64,000 bases of DNA from Geomonas silvestris (GCF_014193515.1 NZ_BLXX01000011.1:62001-126000); one strand, 5' to 3'. Shown: positions 17,582 through 27,537, counted from the stretch's first letter. Numbers and translations: made by a program. The notes: generated by a model from the letters alone, not told the origin.

Positions 17582-18853
17582 TTACCGGTTCACGGCTTTG
17601 GCGCCGATGTCTTTACGGTAGTGCACTTCGGGCCAGGAGATCTTCGCCACCCCCTGGTAGGCCCGCTCGATCGCCTCGGGCACGGTAGTGCCCAGCGCCG
17701 TTACCCCCAAGACGCGGCCGCCGTTGGTGAGGATCCCGCCCTGGTCGCTCTTGGTGCCGGCATGGAACACCACCAGGTCCTCGACCTGAGCAGCCTCGCC
17801 CAAACCGGAGATCCGGTCTCCCTTCTTGTAGTCGCCGGGATATCCCCCTGCCGCCATCACGACGCAGACGGCCGCCTTGTCGTGCCACTCGATCTCGACA
17901 CCGGAGAGGTCCCCGTCGGCGACCGCCAGAAGCACCGGCACGATGTCGGACTTCATGCGCATCAAAAGCGGCTGGCACTCCGGGTCGCCGAAACGGGCGT
18001 TGAACTCGAGGGTCTTCACGCTTTCCCCGTCGATCATGAGCCCGGCGTAGAGCACCCCCTTGTAGGTACGCCCCTCGGCCGCCAGGCCATCGACGGTGCG
18101 CCGCATCACCTCGGCCATCGCCTTCTCGTGGATGGCGGGTGTCACTACCGGGGCGGGGGAGTAGGCCCCCATGCCGCCGGTGTTGGGCCCCTGGTCGCCG
18201 TCGAAGACCGCCTTGTGGTCCTGGGCGCTCGCCAGCGGGATGATGTTCTTGCCGTCGGTGAAGGCGAGGAAGGAGGCCTCCTCCCCTTTCAGGAACTCCT
18301 CGACGACCACGCGGGAACCGGCCGAGCCGAAGGCGTTGCCGGAGAGCATGTCGGTTACCGCGGCCACCGCCTCCTCGCGGTTCTGGGCGATGATCACCCC
18401 TTTGCCCGCGGCGAGCCCGTCGGCCTTGATGACGATGGGGATGCCGGTCTGATCGATGAAGGCGATCGCCTTGTCCACCTCGGTGAAGACGCCGTAGGCC
18501 GCGGTCGGGACCTGGTACTTGTGCATGAGGTCCTTGGAGAACGCCTTGCTCGCCTCGATGAGAGCGGCGTTCTTGCGGGCGCCGAAGACCTTCAGGCCGT
18601 TCTCCTCGAAGAGGTCGACGAGCCCAAGCGACAGCGGCAGCTCCGGGCCGACCACGGTGAGTCCGATCTCTTTTCCCTTGGCAAAGGCCAGAAGCGCCGG
18701 CAGGTCGTCCACGGCGATGTTCACGTTCTCGGCAAGCTGCGCGGTGCCGGGGTTCCCCGGGGCGCAGTACAGCTTCTCAACCAGCGGGGACTGGGCGATT
18801 TTCCAGACCAACGCGTGCTCCCTGCCGCCACTCCCTATTACCAGAATGTTCAT
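17582..18853 (-). CDS. purD: Phosphoribosylamine-glycine ligase
   Basis: A 423-aa ATP-grasp ligase of normal length. It begins MNILVIGSGGREHALVWKI, with the GARS hallmarks DGLAAGKGVIIA, EEFLKGEEASFLAF and QDHKAVFDGDQGPNTGGMGAY. It forms glycinamide ribonucleotide. It is second in the purH-purD-purE group; a repeat element separates it from purH. Confidence 0.96.
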   Translation of the reverse strand: MNILVIGSGGREHALVWKIAQSPLVEKLYCAPGNPGTAQLAENVNIAVDDLPALLAFAKGKEIGLTVVGPELPLSLGLVDLFEENGLKVFGARKNAALIEASKAFSKDLMHKYQVPTAAYGVFTEVDKAIAFIDQTGIPIVIKADGLAAGKGVIIAQNREEAVAAVTDMLSGNAFGSAGSRVVVEEFLKGEEASFLAFTDGKNIIPLASAQDHKAVFDGDQGPNTGGMGAYSPAPVVTPAIHEKAMAEVMRRTVDGLAAEGRTYKGVLYAGLMIDGESVKTLEFNARFGDPECQPLLMRMKSDIVPVLLAVADGDLSGVEIEWHDKAAVCVVMAAGGYPGDYKKGDRISGLGEAAQVEDLVVFHAGTKSDQGGILTNGGRVLGVTALGTTVPEAIERAYQGVAKISWPEVHYRKDIGAKAVNR

Positions 18854-18871
18854 GACTTCTCCTTTAAAGGC

Positions 18872-18956
18872 AGGGGCTAGGGACCAGGGGCTGGGGACTG
18901 GAAAAAACCGGAAACGAATCGGTTCTCTAGCCCCTGGTCCCTAGTCCCTAGTCCCC
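18872..18956. repeat. GGGGACTAGGG-type inverted repeat between purH and purD
   Basis: The left arm (18872-18899, AGGGGCTAGGGACCAGGGGC...) and right arm (18927-18956, ...CCCTAGTCCCTAGTCCCC) are imperfect inverted copies. Each arm also contains short direct repeats of 'ggggacta/ggggacca'. This intergenic word resembles repeats I recall from other Geobacter genomes; that is from memory. Confidence 0.7.
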
Positions 18957-18961
18957 GATTC

Positions 18962-20527
18962 TTAGTGCCTGAAGTGCCTCATCGAGGTGAACACCATGGC
19001 GATGTTGTGCTCGTCGGCGGCGGCGATGACCTCGGCGTCGCGCATGCTGCCGCCGGGCTGGATCACCGCGGTGATGCCGGCTGCCGCGGCGTTGTCCAGA
19101 CCGTCACGGAACGGGAAGAAGGCGTCGGAAGCCATCACGGCACCCTGTACCGGGATCCCGGCGTGCTCCGCCTTGATGGCGGCGATGCGCGCCGAGTTGA
19201 CCCGGCTCATCTGGCCGGCGCCCACCCCGACGGTGGAGTTGCCCCGTGCGTAGACGATGGCGTTGGACTTCACGAACTTCGCGACGCGCCAGGCGAAGAG
19301 CAGGTCTTCCATCTCCTTGTCGGACGGGCTTCTCTTGGTTACCACCTTGAGCTGCTCGAAGAGCGCCAGGTCGGCGTCCTGCACCAGGATGCCGCCGTTG
19401 ACGCGCTTGAAATCGAGACGGGCAGCCGGGGTCTCGGGCCAGAAGCCGCACTCCAGAAGGCGTACGTTCTTCTTGGCGGCAACCACCTCGCCGGCAGCCT
19501 CGGAGACCTTGGGTGCGATGATCACCTCGACGAACTGGCGATCCACGATGGTGCGCGCGGTGATCTCGTCCAGTTCACGGTTGAAGGCGATGATGCCGCC
19601 GAAGGCGGACTCGGTGTCGGTCTGGTAGGCAGCCTCGTAGGCCTCGAGGATGTTGGCGCCCAGGGCGACGCCGCAGGGGTTCGCGTGCTTTACGATGACG
19701 CAAGCCGGCCCTTCGCTGAACTGCTTCACGCACTCGAGCGCGGCATCGGTGTCGGCGATGTTGTTGTAGGAGAGCTCTTTCCCCTGGAGTTGGCGCGCGG
19801 TGGAGATGGAGGCCTCCTTGGCCCCCTTCTCGACGTAGAAGGCGCCGCCTTGGTGCGGGTTCTCGCCGTAGCGCATCCCCTGGGCCAGCTGGTACTGCAT
19901 GGTGAGGGTCTGCGGGTAGGGAGCGACTTCCGCGCCGAGGCGCGCGCCGAGCCAGTTGGAGATGGCGCCGTCGTAGGCCGCGGTGTGCTGGTAGACCTTG
20001 ACCGCCAGGCGGAAGTTGGTCTCGCGGGAGACCGCCCCGCCCGATGCCTGCATCTCGTCGAGCACCGCCTGGTAGTCAACGTGGTCGACGATGACGGTGA
20101 CGTCGCGGTTGTTCTTGGCGGCGGAGCGCAGCATGGTCGGGCCGCCGATGTCGATGTTCTCGATGGCGTCTTCCATGGTGCAGTCTTCCTTGGCCACGGT
20201 CGCTTCGAACGGGTAGAGGTTCACCACCACCATGTCGATCGGTTCGATGCCGTGCTCCTGCATCTTGGCGACGTGTGCGGGGTTCTCGCGCATCCCGAGG
20301 ATGCCGCCGTGCACCTTCGGGTGCAGGGTTTTCACGCGACCGTCCAGCATCTCCGGGAACCCGGTGAACTCCGAGACGTCCTTGACCGGGATGCCGGCGT
20401 CGCGCAAAAGCTTCGCGGTGCCGCCGGTGGAGAGGATCTCGACGCCGTACCCGGAGAGGGCCCGGGCGAAATCGAGCACGCCGGTCTTTTCCGATACGCT
20501 GATGAGCGCGCGACCAATCTTTGCCAT
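18962..20527 (-). CDS. purH: Bifunctional AICAR formyltransferase / IMP cyclohydrolase
   Basis: A 521-aa PurH of typical length. The IMP cyclohydrolase domain comes first ([52 protein letters not shown]). The AICAR transformylase domain follows ([43 protein letters not shown]). It carries out the last two steps to IMP. AAGGAG upstream chooses the ATG at 20527. Confidence 0.96.
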   Translation of the reverse strand: MAKIGRALISVSEKTGVLDFARALSGYGVEILSTGGTAKLLRDAGIPVKDVSEFTGFPEMLDGRVKTLHPKVHGGILGMRENPAHVAKMQEHGIEPIDMVVVNLYPFEATVAKEDCTMEDAIENIDIGGPTMLRSAAKNNRDVTVIVDHVDYQAVLDEMQASGGAVSRETNFRLAVKVYQHTAAYDGAISNWLGARLGAEVAPYPQTLTMQYQLAQGMRYGENPHQGGAFYVEKGAKEASISTARQLQGKELSYNNIADTDAALECVKQFSEGPACVIVKHANPCGVALGANILEAYEAAYQTDTESAFGGIIAFNRELDEITARTIVDRQFVEVIIAPKVSEAAGEVVAAKKNVRLLECGFWPETPAARLDFKRVNGGILVQDADLALFEQLKVVTKRSPSDKEMEDLLFAWRVAKFVKSNAIVYARGNSTVGVGAGQMSRVNSARIAAIKAEHAGIPVQGAVMASDAFFPFRDGLDNAAAAGITAVIQPGGSMRDAEVIAAADEHNIAMVFTSMRHFRH

Positions 20528-20579
20528 ATAAAGCTCCTTTTTTACCTGATGATGTAGACCAAAATCGAAAAAGCGCTGG

Positions 20580-20786
20580 TGCCAGGGAGACACGGAGCGC
20601 ACGGAGAAAAGCGAAGACAGTCAAGCGACTCAACACAGAGGACACTGAGGGAAACCCGAGAGTGTCACCGAGGAAAAACCTGAAGTAGGTTTTGCTGCCT
20701 TACTGTGTTCCAGGCATCGAGCGGGAAGACGTGAGCCACCGGAGACTTTTCTCGCCATTCTCCGTGTGCTCCGTGCCTCCGTGGCA
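20580..20786. repeat. Dispersed CACGGAG inverted repeat (copy 3), upstream of purH
   Basis: The left arm starts at 20580 (GACACGGAGCGCACGGAG) and the right arm at 20759-20786 ends CTCCGTGCCTCCGTGGC. The interior (20625-20690) has degenerate words of the same family (CAGAGGACACTGAGG). This 270-nt gap holds no gene that I can support. Confidence 0.75.
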
Positions 20787-20796
20787 CAGCCTGCCG

Positions 20797-22059
20797 TTAG
20801 TCGAAATTCAGGTTGGCGAGGAAGCGTTTCTCGAAGGCGGCGGTCCCGGATAAGGGGAGCACCTTGATTCCGGCGCTGAACTCTTCCAGCGCCCTCTCCC
20901 CCTCCGGCTCCAGCAAAAAGCGCTCGACACCGCAGAGGGCACCTTCCCTGATAAAACCCGAGACTATTACCATGTTTTTGTTGAAAACTCCAACGGTTTT
21001 TAGGACCTGCGGCGCCAAGACGGCACCGAACGAACCGGTCAGAACGACCCGCGTAAGGGTCTCGAAACCAAGGCCGGCCCGGGCCAGCAGGATCTCCATC
21101 CCGGCCTTCAGCGCACCCTTGGCGAGTTGCAGGGCCCGGATGTCCTCCTGGCTGAGGTAGACGGTCGCCTTGGCGTCGCGGTGCAGCACAAAGGCGGTGC
21201 CCCCCTCGACCTCCTGGATCCGGTTCGCCAGGTTGGAACCGATCTCCCCGGGAGCCTTGATCCGCCCGGTAGGATCGATCACGCCAGCTTCCAAAAGCGC
21301 CGCGACCGCCTCAAGCACACCGGACCCGCAGATGCCGCGCGCCGGAGCGCCGCCGATGGTGGCAAGTTTCAGCCGGTCCCCCTCAAGGGAGACTCCGGCG
21401 ATGGCGCCGGGGAGCGCGGCCATGCCGCAACTGAGATTCCCCCCTTCGAAGGCGGGACCGGCGGCCGCGGAGGTCGCCAGGTAGCGCTCCCCGTCGAAGA
21501 TCGCCATCTCGGCGTTGGTCCCCAGGTCGAGGTAGAGGGTGCCGGGGCGCGCGCTGTCGCGGCAGCCGTAGAGAAAGGCGACCAGGTCGCCGCCGACAAA
21601 GCCGCTGGGAAGGGGAAACAGGAACGCCGGCAGGTCGCGCCGCCACCCGAGTTCTCCGGTGGCTGCCTCGCGGGCGCTTTTGAACTGGGGACGAAACGGG
21701 GGATAGGCAAGCGACGCGGAAGGAAGCCCCAGCGCGATCTGCTCCATGGCCGGATTCCCGGCAAGGGCCACCCGAGTGAACTGCTGCGGCCAGGCGCCGA
21801 CACGCGCCAAAAGCTCCTCGGCCATCCGTTCCATCTCGGCGGCGAGGGTCTCCTTCAGGGCAGCAAGGACAAGAGGATCGGCGGCCGCCTGGAGGCGGGA
21901 GAGGACATCGGCTCCCCAGGGGCGCTGCGGGTTCAACGAGGAGGTTGCTGCAAGCCGCGCGCCCGTGGCGAGATCGACCAGGGACGCGGCTATGGTGGTG
22001 GTACCGAGGTCGAAGGCGACCGCGAGGGGATTAGTAGAAGTCAAGGAAGCTTCCGTCAT
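20797..22059 (-). CDS. ASKHA-fold protein, RACo/DUF4445-like, lacking the ferredoxin domain
   Basis: A 420-aa protein with the ASKHA ATPase phosphate-binding motif [17 protein letters not shown] near residue 15 and a second set, [54 protein letters not shown] and [11 protein letters not shown]. These are the signatures of the C-terminal part of reductive activators of corrinoid proteins (RACo). Such proteins usually have an N-terminal 2Fe-2S ferredoxin domain; here the frame starts directly at the ASKHA region. The start overlaps the selD end by 29 nt, so they are co-expressed. A role in activating a corrinoid or metalloprotein is inferred. Confidence 0.75.
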   Translation of the reverse strand: MTEASLTSTNPLAVAFDLGTTTIAASLVDLATGARLAATSSLNPQRPWGADVLSRLQAAADPLVLAALKETLAAEMERMAEELLARVGAWPQQFTRVALAGNPAMEQIALGLPSASLAYPPFRPQFKSAREAATGELGWRRDLPAFLFPLPSGFVGGDLVAFLYGCRDSARPGTLYLDLGTNAEMAIFDGERYLATSAAAGPAFEGGNLSCGMAALPGAIAGVSLEGDRLKLATIGGAPARGICGSGVLEAVAALLEAGVIDPTGRIKAPGEIGSNLANRIQEVEGGTAFVLHRDAKATVYLSQEDIRALQLAKGALKAGMEILLARAGLGFETLTRVVLTGSFGAVLAPQVLKTVGVFNKNMVIVSGFIREGALCGVERFLLEPEGERALEEFSAGIKVLPLSGTAAFEKRFLANLNFD

Positions 22060-23062
22060 GGGGTTCCACGACCCCGATGCAGGCGGCAAAGCCCCCCGCG
22101 TCCGCGCTGCGCGCCAGGAACTCCTTGGCGCCCTCGGGAGGCAGGGCGATGAGCAGCCCTCCGGAGGTCTGGGGGTCGAAAAGCGGCAGGAGCCGATCAC
22201 CTACCAGGCCGGAGACGAGGTGCGAGTAGTGGTCTCGGTTTCGGTAGCAGCCGGCGGGGATCAGGCCGTCCATGATCAGCGCCTCGAGGCCGGGGAGGAC
22301 GGGAACCTGGTCCAGCTCGATCCGGAAGGTGACGTTGGCCCCCACGGCCATCTCGCAGGCGTGCCCGATGAAGCCGAAGCCGGTGACGTCGGTGGCGGCA
22401 GTCGCGCCGGCGGCCAGCATCCGTTCGGCGGCAGCGGCGTTTAACTGGGTCATCCAGCGTATCGCCTCGGCCTCCAGTGCCTCGGGTATCATCTCGGCCT
22501 TGATGGCGGTCGACACGATGCCGGTTCCCAGCGGCTTGGTGAGCACCAGCAAGTCGCCCGGCCGGGCGGTGGAGTTGCGCACCAGGCGCGCCGGGTCGAT
22601 GAGCCCGGTGACCGCCAGGCCGTACTTAAGCTCCTGGTCCTCGACCGTGTGGCCGCCCACCAGGCAGGCGCCCGCCTCCCTGAGCGCGTCCGAGCCGCCA
22701 GCGAGGATGGCGGCCAAGACCGAGTTGGGGAGCGAGCAGGCCGGGAAGAAGGCGAGGTTCATCGCCGTGACCGGTTTGCCCCCCATGGCGTAGACGTCGG
22801 AGAGTGCGTTTGCCGCGGCGATGCGGCCGAAGTTGAACGGGTCGTCCACCAGCGGGGTGATGATGTCGGTGGTCTCCACCAGGGCGAGGCTCTCCCCTAT
22901 GCGGTACACCCCCGCATCCTCGGCCCCCTCCACCCCCACGATCAGGTTCGGGTCATCCGAGCGAGTCAAATCGGCAATGGCTTCTTCCAGGCCCGCCGGG
23001 CCCAGCTTGGCGGCTCAACCGGCCGCCTGCACCATCTGGGTGAGCCTGATTTTTTCCGGCAT
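22031..23062 (-). CDS. selD: Selenide, water dikinase with in-frame UGA (selenocysteine)
   Basis: The full gene is 343 codons: [15 protein letters not shown], then TGA at 23015-23017, then [11 protein letters not shown] and on to ...[19 protein letters not shown]...DFY. The UGA falls at residue 16, exactly where SelD has its catalytic Cys/Sec before the conserved Lys (UAAKLGP, Lys19), so it should be read as selenocysteine. The ATP-binding region ([44 protein letters not shown]) is intact. The enzyme makes selenophosphate for Sec insertion. AAAGGA lies upstream of the ATG. A plain gene finder would start it late, at 22969. Confidence 0.93.
22979..23017 (-). promoter_or_regulatory. Probable bacterial SECIS element of selD
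   Basis: Immediately after the UGA the mRNA is GC-rich and can form a hairpin around GGCCC/GGGCC a dozen or so nt downstream, the place where SelB-binding SECIS stem-loops lie. The exact fold was not computed; position plus the Sec-type UGA is the evidence. Confidence 0.45.
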
Positions 23063-23118
23063 GGTTGGTGTCCTTTTGTTCATCGGTCCGATCAGTCGGA
23101 TCGGTTCGATCTTGCGTG

Positions 23119-24249
23119 CTACCTCAGGTAGATGCGCGGCACCCTCTTGCTGATGCCGCAGAAGATCTCGTAGGGGATGGTGCCGGCTGCCTCGGCGAGC
23201 TCCTCGGCGCTGATGCACCCCCCCATCGGGTCCGGCCCCAAGAGGGTCACTTCGTCCCCCACGGCTACCCCGGCGATGTCGGTCACGTCGAGCATGATCC
23301 AGTCCATGCAGACCGTCCCCGCGACCCGCGCCCTTTTCCCGCGCACCAAGGCCTCGCCCTTGTTGGTGAGCGAGCGGCTGTAGCCGTCGGCGTAACCGAT
23401 GGGGACGCTGGCGATGAGCCGCTTTTCCTGCGCGGTGTAGCGCCTGCCGTAACTGATGCTGGTCCCCGGCTCCACCCACTTGAGCATCGCCACCACGCTT
23501 TTCAGGCGCATGACCGGCTTCAGGGCCGCCATTCCGTGGAAGTCGGGGGACGGGAGCACCCCGTACATGGTGATCCCCGGGCGGATCAGGTTGCAAAAGG
23601 GGAGCTCGAGGGAGAGAGCCGCCGCGCTGTTGGCGATGTGCACGTAGCCCGGGGCGAAACCGGCGGCCTTTGCGTGCTTCAAGGCGTTGGTGAAATACTC
23701 CACCTGGCGCTGGGTGTACTCTTTGCCGTCCTCGTCCAGCTCGTCGGCCGAGGCGAAGTGGGAGAAGATCCCCTCCAGCTCGATGTTCTTGAACCCTTTC
23801 AGGGCCCCGAAGAAGGCCTCCGACTCATGGTGGGAGATCCCCAGGCGCCCCATGCCGGTGTCGATCTTCACGTGGATCTTCGCCTTGCGGTAGAGCTTGC
23901 CGGCCGCGTCGTTGAGCGCCTGCACCTGCTCCAGGGTGAATACCGCCGTGGAGATGTTGAACCCGACGCACTTGCGCTCCTGGCCGGGATAGATCCCCCC
24001 AAGGATCAGGATCGGGCGGTCGATGCCGCTTTTCCTGAGCTGGATCCCCTCGGCCAGGAAGGCGACCCCGAAGGCGGTGACCCCCAGGGACTCGAGCTCC
24101 TGGGCGATGTCCATGAAGCCGTGGCCGTAGGCGTCGGCCTTCACCACGGCGAGCACGCCGCACCCTTTGGGTTTGCTCTTGGTGATGACAGAAAAGTTGT
24201 GACGCAGCGCTGCCAGATCTATTTCGGCGACCGTGGGACGACTGTCCAT
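23119..24249 (-). CDS. alr: Alanine racemase
   Basis: A 376-aa PLP enzyme of normal length. The PLP lysine is in [22 protein letters not shown] text ([17 protein letters not shown]), the PLP-phosphate site [13 protein letters not shown], the catalytic tyrosine region [12 protein letters not shown] and [10 protein letters not shown] are all present. It makes D-alanine for peptidoglycan. It lies upstream of selD on the same strand (56-nt gap) and diverges from the thiamine genes. The ATG at 24249 is preferred; a GTG four codons earlier is possible. Confidence 0.94.
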   Translation of the reverse strand: MDSRPTVAEIDLAALRHNFSVITKSKPKGCGVLAVVKADAYGHGFMDIAQELESLGVTAFGVAFLAEGIQLRKSGIDRPILILGGIYPGQERKCVGFNISTAVFTLEQVQALNDAAGKLYRKAKIHVKIDTGMGRLGISHHESEAFFGALKGFKNIELEGIFSHFASADELDEDGKEYTQRQVEYFTNALKHAKAAGFAPGYVHIANSAAALSLELPFCNLIRPGITMYGVLPSPDFHGMAALKPVMRLKSVVAMLKWVEPGTSISYGRRYTAQEKRLIASVPIGYADGYSRSLTNKGEALVRGKRARVAGTVCMDWIMLDVTDIAGVAVGDEVTLLGPDPMGGCISAEELAEAAGTIPYEIFCGISKRVPRIYLR

Positions 24250-24284
24250 AGTACCTGCCACATCTCATTGAGAGTTGGAGTTGA

Positions 24285-24316
24285 AACGCCCCGGGCGAAA
24301 CTCACCCCGGGGCGTT
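24285..24316. repeat. Strong stem-loop upstream of alr
   Basis: AACGCCCCGGG (24285-24295) and its exact complement CCCGGGGCGTT (24306-24316) with a 10-nt loop, 36 nt before the alr start. Neither strand gives a clear T-tract, so a leader structure is as likely as a terminator. Confidence 0.6.
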
Positions 24317-24378
24317 GGTCATTAAGGGGATATCTACCATTTCTGAGTGCCGCTGTAAAGGCAAAAACCTGAAATCTG

Positions 24379-24407
24379 TTGACTTTACGACGTGTATACT
24401 TTAACGT
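24379..24407 (+). promoter_or_regulatory. Possible promoter of the thi operon
   Basis: TTGACT (24379-24384) is followed after 17 bp by TAACGT (24402-24407), just ahead of the riboswitch. The -10 match is weak; TATACT at 24395 is better but wrongly spaced to this -35. Confidence 0.35.
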
Positions 24408-24420
24408 TGTCCGTCAGCCA

Positions 24421-24505
24421 GCTGGGGGAGTTCGCACGAACTGAGACAGGCGATGCCTGAGACCCTTTGAACCTGATCCGGGTAAAACCGGCGTAGGGAA
24501 GCGGC
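24421..24505 (+). ncRNA. TPP (Thi-box) riboswitch
   Basis: The conserved core is clear: ACTGAGACAGG, then GCCTGAGACCCTTTGAACCTGATCCGGGTAAAACCGGCGTAGGGAAGC in separate parts (CTGAGA twice, ACCCTTTGAACCTGATC, CCGGCGTAGGGAAGC). It is on the plus strand about 240 nt before thiED and is followed by a terminator hairpin. Binding of thiamine pyrophosphate would reduce expression of thiED-thiC. Confidence 0.95.
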
Positions 24506-24531
24506 GCGCACTCCGTCCATCCAGACCCCGG

Positions 24532-24563
24532 AGCCGTGACCCTTTTCCGTCACGGCTTTTTTT
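24532..24563 (+). terminator. Terminator of the TPP riboswitch expression platform
   Basis: AGCCGTGAC (24532-24540) pairs with GTCACGGCT (24549-24557), followed by a run of seven T, 27 nt after the aptamer. It fits transcription attenuation. Confidence 0.85.
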
Positions 24564-24581
24564 CGTTTGAAAAGGCTTTTT

Positions 24582-24727
24582 GCCACGGAGACACGGAGCA
24601 CACGGAGAAAACCTGAAACCGGGAAAGGACGGTTGGAAACCTCGCCTCTGCTCTTTCCTTGTTCAGGTTCTCTCGCCTAACGTTTAGGCTTTGGGTTTTT
24701 CTCCGTGACCTCCGTGCCTCCGTGGCG
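24582..24727. repeat. Dispersed CCACGGAG inverted repeat (copy 4) in the thi leader
   Basis: The left arm GCCACGGAGACACGGAGCAC (from 24582) and right arm ending CTCCGTGCCTCCGTGGC (to 24727) lie between the riboswitch terminator and thiED. It would be transcribed in the leader of the operon whenever the terminator is passed. Confidence 0.8.
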
Positions 24728-24747
24728 ATAGTTTCTAAAGGAATGCC

Positions 24748-26202
24748 GTGCTCAAACTCGTGGTCGACCATAGCGCGAAGCAGAACCAGATAAGCGGCCT
24801 GTACCTGATCACGGACCAGGGCGAGCGCCTCTTGGAACGGGTGCGCGAGGCGCTTTCCTGCGGGGTGAGCGTCCTGCAGTACCGCGACAAGGTGCGCGAG
24901 TACCGCGAACGCCTGATGATCGGCGCGGAGCTCAAGGCGATCTGCGCCCGCTTCAAGGTCTGCTTCATCGTCAACGACGACTTGGAACTCGCCCACGCCC
25001 TCGACGCCGACGGCGTCCACCTGGGACAGGACGACGGCGACCCGGCCCAGGCCCGCGCGGCGCTCGGCCCCGGCAAGATCATCGGGGTCTCCACCCACTC
25101 GCTGGAAGAGGCACTCACCGCCCAGGAGGCCGGGGCGGACTACGTAGGCTACGGCGCCATCTACCCCACCGCCAGCAAGGAGGTTCCCGCCGTCCGCGGC
25201 CCCGAGGGGATCGCGCTCCTGAAGCGGGAGCTCTCGATCCCGGTGGTGGCGATAGGCGGCATCAACCGGGACAACGCGGGCGCCGTCATCGACCAGGGTG
25301 CCGACGCGGTCGCGGTGATCTCCGCGATCCTCTCCAACCGCACTCCCGGAATCGCCGCCACCGAAATGGCGCTTCTCTTCAACCGGCGCGCCCCCTACCC
25401 GCGCGGCTCGGTGCTCACCGTGGCGGGCTCGGATTCGGGCGGGGGCGCCGGGATCCAGGGGGACCTGAAGACCATCACGCTCCTGGGGAGCTACGCCGCG
25501 AGCGCCATTGCCGCCCTCACGGCCCAGAACTCGCGCGGGGTCTCCTCCGTCGAACCGGTCTCCGCCAAGTTCCTCGCCGAGCAGCTCGACGCGGTGCTCT
25601 CGGACCTGCCGGTGGACGTGGTCAAGATCGGCATGCTCTTCGCGCCGGAAAACGCCGAGGTGCTGGCCGACCAGCTCCTGGCGCACCGGATTAGGATCAG
25701 CGTGCTCGACCCGGTGATGAGCGCCAAGGGGGGGGCTTCGCTCCTGGCAGACGAGGCGCTCGCGGTTTTGAAGCGGCGCCTGATCCCGCTTTGCTACCTG
25801 ATCACCCCGAACATCCCGGAGGCCGAGCGGCTCACCGGCCTCCCCATCGTCGACGGTGCCGGGATGGAGCTCGCCGCGCGCACCCTGCACCTCATGGGCG
25901 CCCGCAACGTGCTCGTCAAGGGTGGGCACCAAAACGAGGGGGAGGTGACCGACCTCCTCTTCGACGGTGTCAGCTTCACCCGCTTCTCTGCGCCGCGCAC
26001 CCTGACCCGGCACACCCACGGCACCGGTTGCGCCCTGGCCTCGGCCATCGCAAGCTACCTGGCGCAAGGGGAGCCGCTGCCGGTCGCCGTGGAGCGCGCC
26101 AAACAGTTCATCACCCGGGCCATCAAGTTCTCCCACCCCATGGGGCGGGGGCACGGCCCCGTCAATCACTACCTGGCAGCCAAAGATCCATCCGAGGCCT
26201 AA
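24748..26202 (+). CDS. thiED: Fused thiamine-phosphate synthase / HMP(-P) kinase (ThiE-ThiD)
   Basis: A 484-aa fusion. Residues ~15-210 are ThiE (LYLITDQ, VLQYRDK, FIVNDDLELAHALDADGVHLGQDD, GYGAIYPTASKEVP, VAIGGINRDNAG). Residues ~222-480 are ThiD (VLTVAGSDSGGGAGIQGDLKT, KIGMLFAPE, DPVMSAKGGASLL, ITPNIPEAERLTG, HGTGCALASAIASYLAQG). It phosphorylates HMP to HMP-PP and joins it to the thiazole phosphate to give thiamine phosphate. The start is GTG with AAAGGA 6 nt upstream. It lies downstream of the TPP riboswitch and upstream of thiC. Confidence 0.95.
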   Translation: MLKLVVDHSAKQNQISGLYLITDQGERLLERVREALSCGVSVLQYRDKVREYRERLMIGAELKAICARFKVCFIVNDDLELAHALDADGVHLGQDDGDPAQARAALGPGKIIGVSTHSLEEALTAQEAGADYVGYGAIYPTASKEVPAVRGPEGIALLKRELSIPVVAIGGINRDNAGAVIDQGADAVAVISAILSNRTPGIAATEMALLFNRRAPYPRGSVLTVAGSDSGGGAGIQGDLKTITLLGSYAASAIAALTAQNSRGVSSVEPVSAKFLAEQLDAVLSDLPVDVVKIGMLFAPENAEVLADQLLAHRIRISVLDPVMSAKGGASLLADEALAVLKRRLIPLCYLITPNIPEAERLTGLPIVDGAGMELAARTLHLMGARNVLVKGGHQNEGEVTDLLFDGVSFTRFSAPRTLTRHTHGTGCALASAIASYLAQGEPLPVAVERAKQFITRAIKFSHPMGRGHGPVNHYLAAKDPSEA

Positions 26203-26229
26203 GGACTCGGCATTCAACGAGGAGTAGCC

Positions 26230-27537
26230 ATGACCCAGCTCGAAAACGCCCGCAAGGGGATCATCACCGACAAGATGCGCCAGGCCGCCCAAGCCGAAGG
26301 GGTGGAGCCCGAATTCATCCGGGCCGGCATCGCGGCAGGCAACATCATCATCTGCCACAACATAAAGCACGCAAACGGCACCCCGCTTGCCGTCGGCAAG
26401 GGCCTTAGGACCAAGGTGAACGCCAACATCGGCAGCTCGGCCGACGACCTCAGCATCGACAAGGAGCTCGAGAAGGCCCGCGTGGCGGTGGCGGCCGGCG
26501 CCGACGCCCTCATGGACCTCTCCACCGGCGGCCCCGTGGACGAGATCCGGCGCGCCATCATCGCCGAGACCCCGGCCTGCATCGGCACGGTCCCCCTCTA
26601 CCAGGCGGCGCTCGACGCGGTGCGCACCAAGAAGAAGGCGATCGTCGACATGACGGTGGACGACATCTTCGAGGGGGTCATCAAGCACGCCGAGGACGGC
26701 GTCGACTTCATCACCGTGCACTGCGGCGTTACCCGCGCCACGGTGGAGCGGATGCGCCGCGAAGGGCGCATCATGGACGTGGTCTCGCGCGGCGGCGCCT
26801 TCACCATCGAGTGGATGGCCCACAACAACGCCGAAAACCCGCTCTTCGAGCACTTCGACCGCCTCTTGGAGATCACCAAGGCCTACGACATGACGCTCTC
26901 CCTGGGTGACGGTTTCCGTCCGGGGTGCCTGGCCGACGCCACGGACCGCGCCCAGATCCACGAGCTGATCCTCTTGGGGGAATTGACCCAGCGCGCCCAG
27001 GAGTACGGGGTACAGGTGATGATCGAGGGGCCGGGGCACATGCCCTTGAACCAGATCGAGGCGAACATCCTGTTGCAAAAGCGCCTCTGCCACGGCGCCC
27101 CCTTCTACGTCCTGGGGCCGCTGGTGACCGACATCGCGCCGGGCTACGACCACATCACCTCGGCGATCGGCGGCACCATCGCGGCCTCCGCCGGGGCCGA
27201 CTTCCTCTGCTACGTGACCCCGAGCGAGCACCTGCGGCTCCCCAGCGTGGAGGACGTGCGCGAAGGGGTCATGGCCTGCCGCATCGCCGGCCACGCGGCC
27301 GACATCGTGAAGGGGGTCAAGGGGGCCATGGAGCGGGACAACCAGATGGCGCGCTGCCGCAAGAAACTCGACTGGGAGGGGCAGTTCGCCCTGGCGATCG
27401 ACCCGGAAAAGGCGCGCCGCTTGCGTGCCGAGTCCGGCGTGGCCGACCACGGTGCCTGCACCATGTGCGGCGAGTTCTGCGCCTACAAGGTGATGGACGA
27501 CGCCACCGAGCGCGAGAAGGCGAACGCCGCCGCGTAG
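26230..27537 (+). CDS. thiC: Phosphomethylpyrimidine synthase
   Basis: A 435-aa radical SAM enzyme that turns aminoimidazole ribotide into HMP phosphate. It belongs to the short, anaerobe-type ThiC form. Conserved text includes [46 protein letters not shown] and [16 protein letters not shown]. The C-terminal Fe-S cysteines read CTMCGEFC, that is CX2CX3C, one residue shorter than the CX2CX4C of E. coli ThiC. BzaF-type hydroxybenzimidazole synthases are close relatives, but the TPP riboswitch and thiED favour ThiC. It has GAGGAG upstream and starts 27 nt after thiED. Confidence 0.93.
   Translation: MTQLENARKGIITDKMRQAAQAEGVEPEFIRAGIAAGNIIICHNIKHANGTPLAVGKGLRTKVNANIGSSADDLSIDKELEKARVAVAAGADALMDLSTGGPVDEIRRAIIAETPACIGTVPLYQAALDAVRTKKKAIVDMTVDDIFEGVIKHAEDGVDFITVHCGVTRATVERMRREGRIMDVVSRGGAFTIEWMAHNNAENPLFEHFDRLLEITKAYDMTLSLGDGFRPGCLADATDRAQIHELILLGELTQRAQEYGVQVMIEGPGHMPLNQIEANILLQKRLCHGAPFYVLGPLVTDIAPGYDHITSAIGGTIAASAGADFLCYVTPSEHLRLPSVEDVREGVMACRIAGHAADIVKGVKGAMERDNQMARCRKKLDWEGQFALAIDPEKARRLRAESGVADHGACTMCGEFCAYKVMDDATEREKANAAA

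Noticed and set aside
22031-22969. SelD starting at the ATG at 22969
   Set aside because: This would remove the catalytic Sec/Lys segment; the frame upstream of the UGA has the correct SelD N-terminus and a ribosome-binding site.
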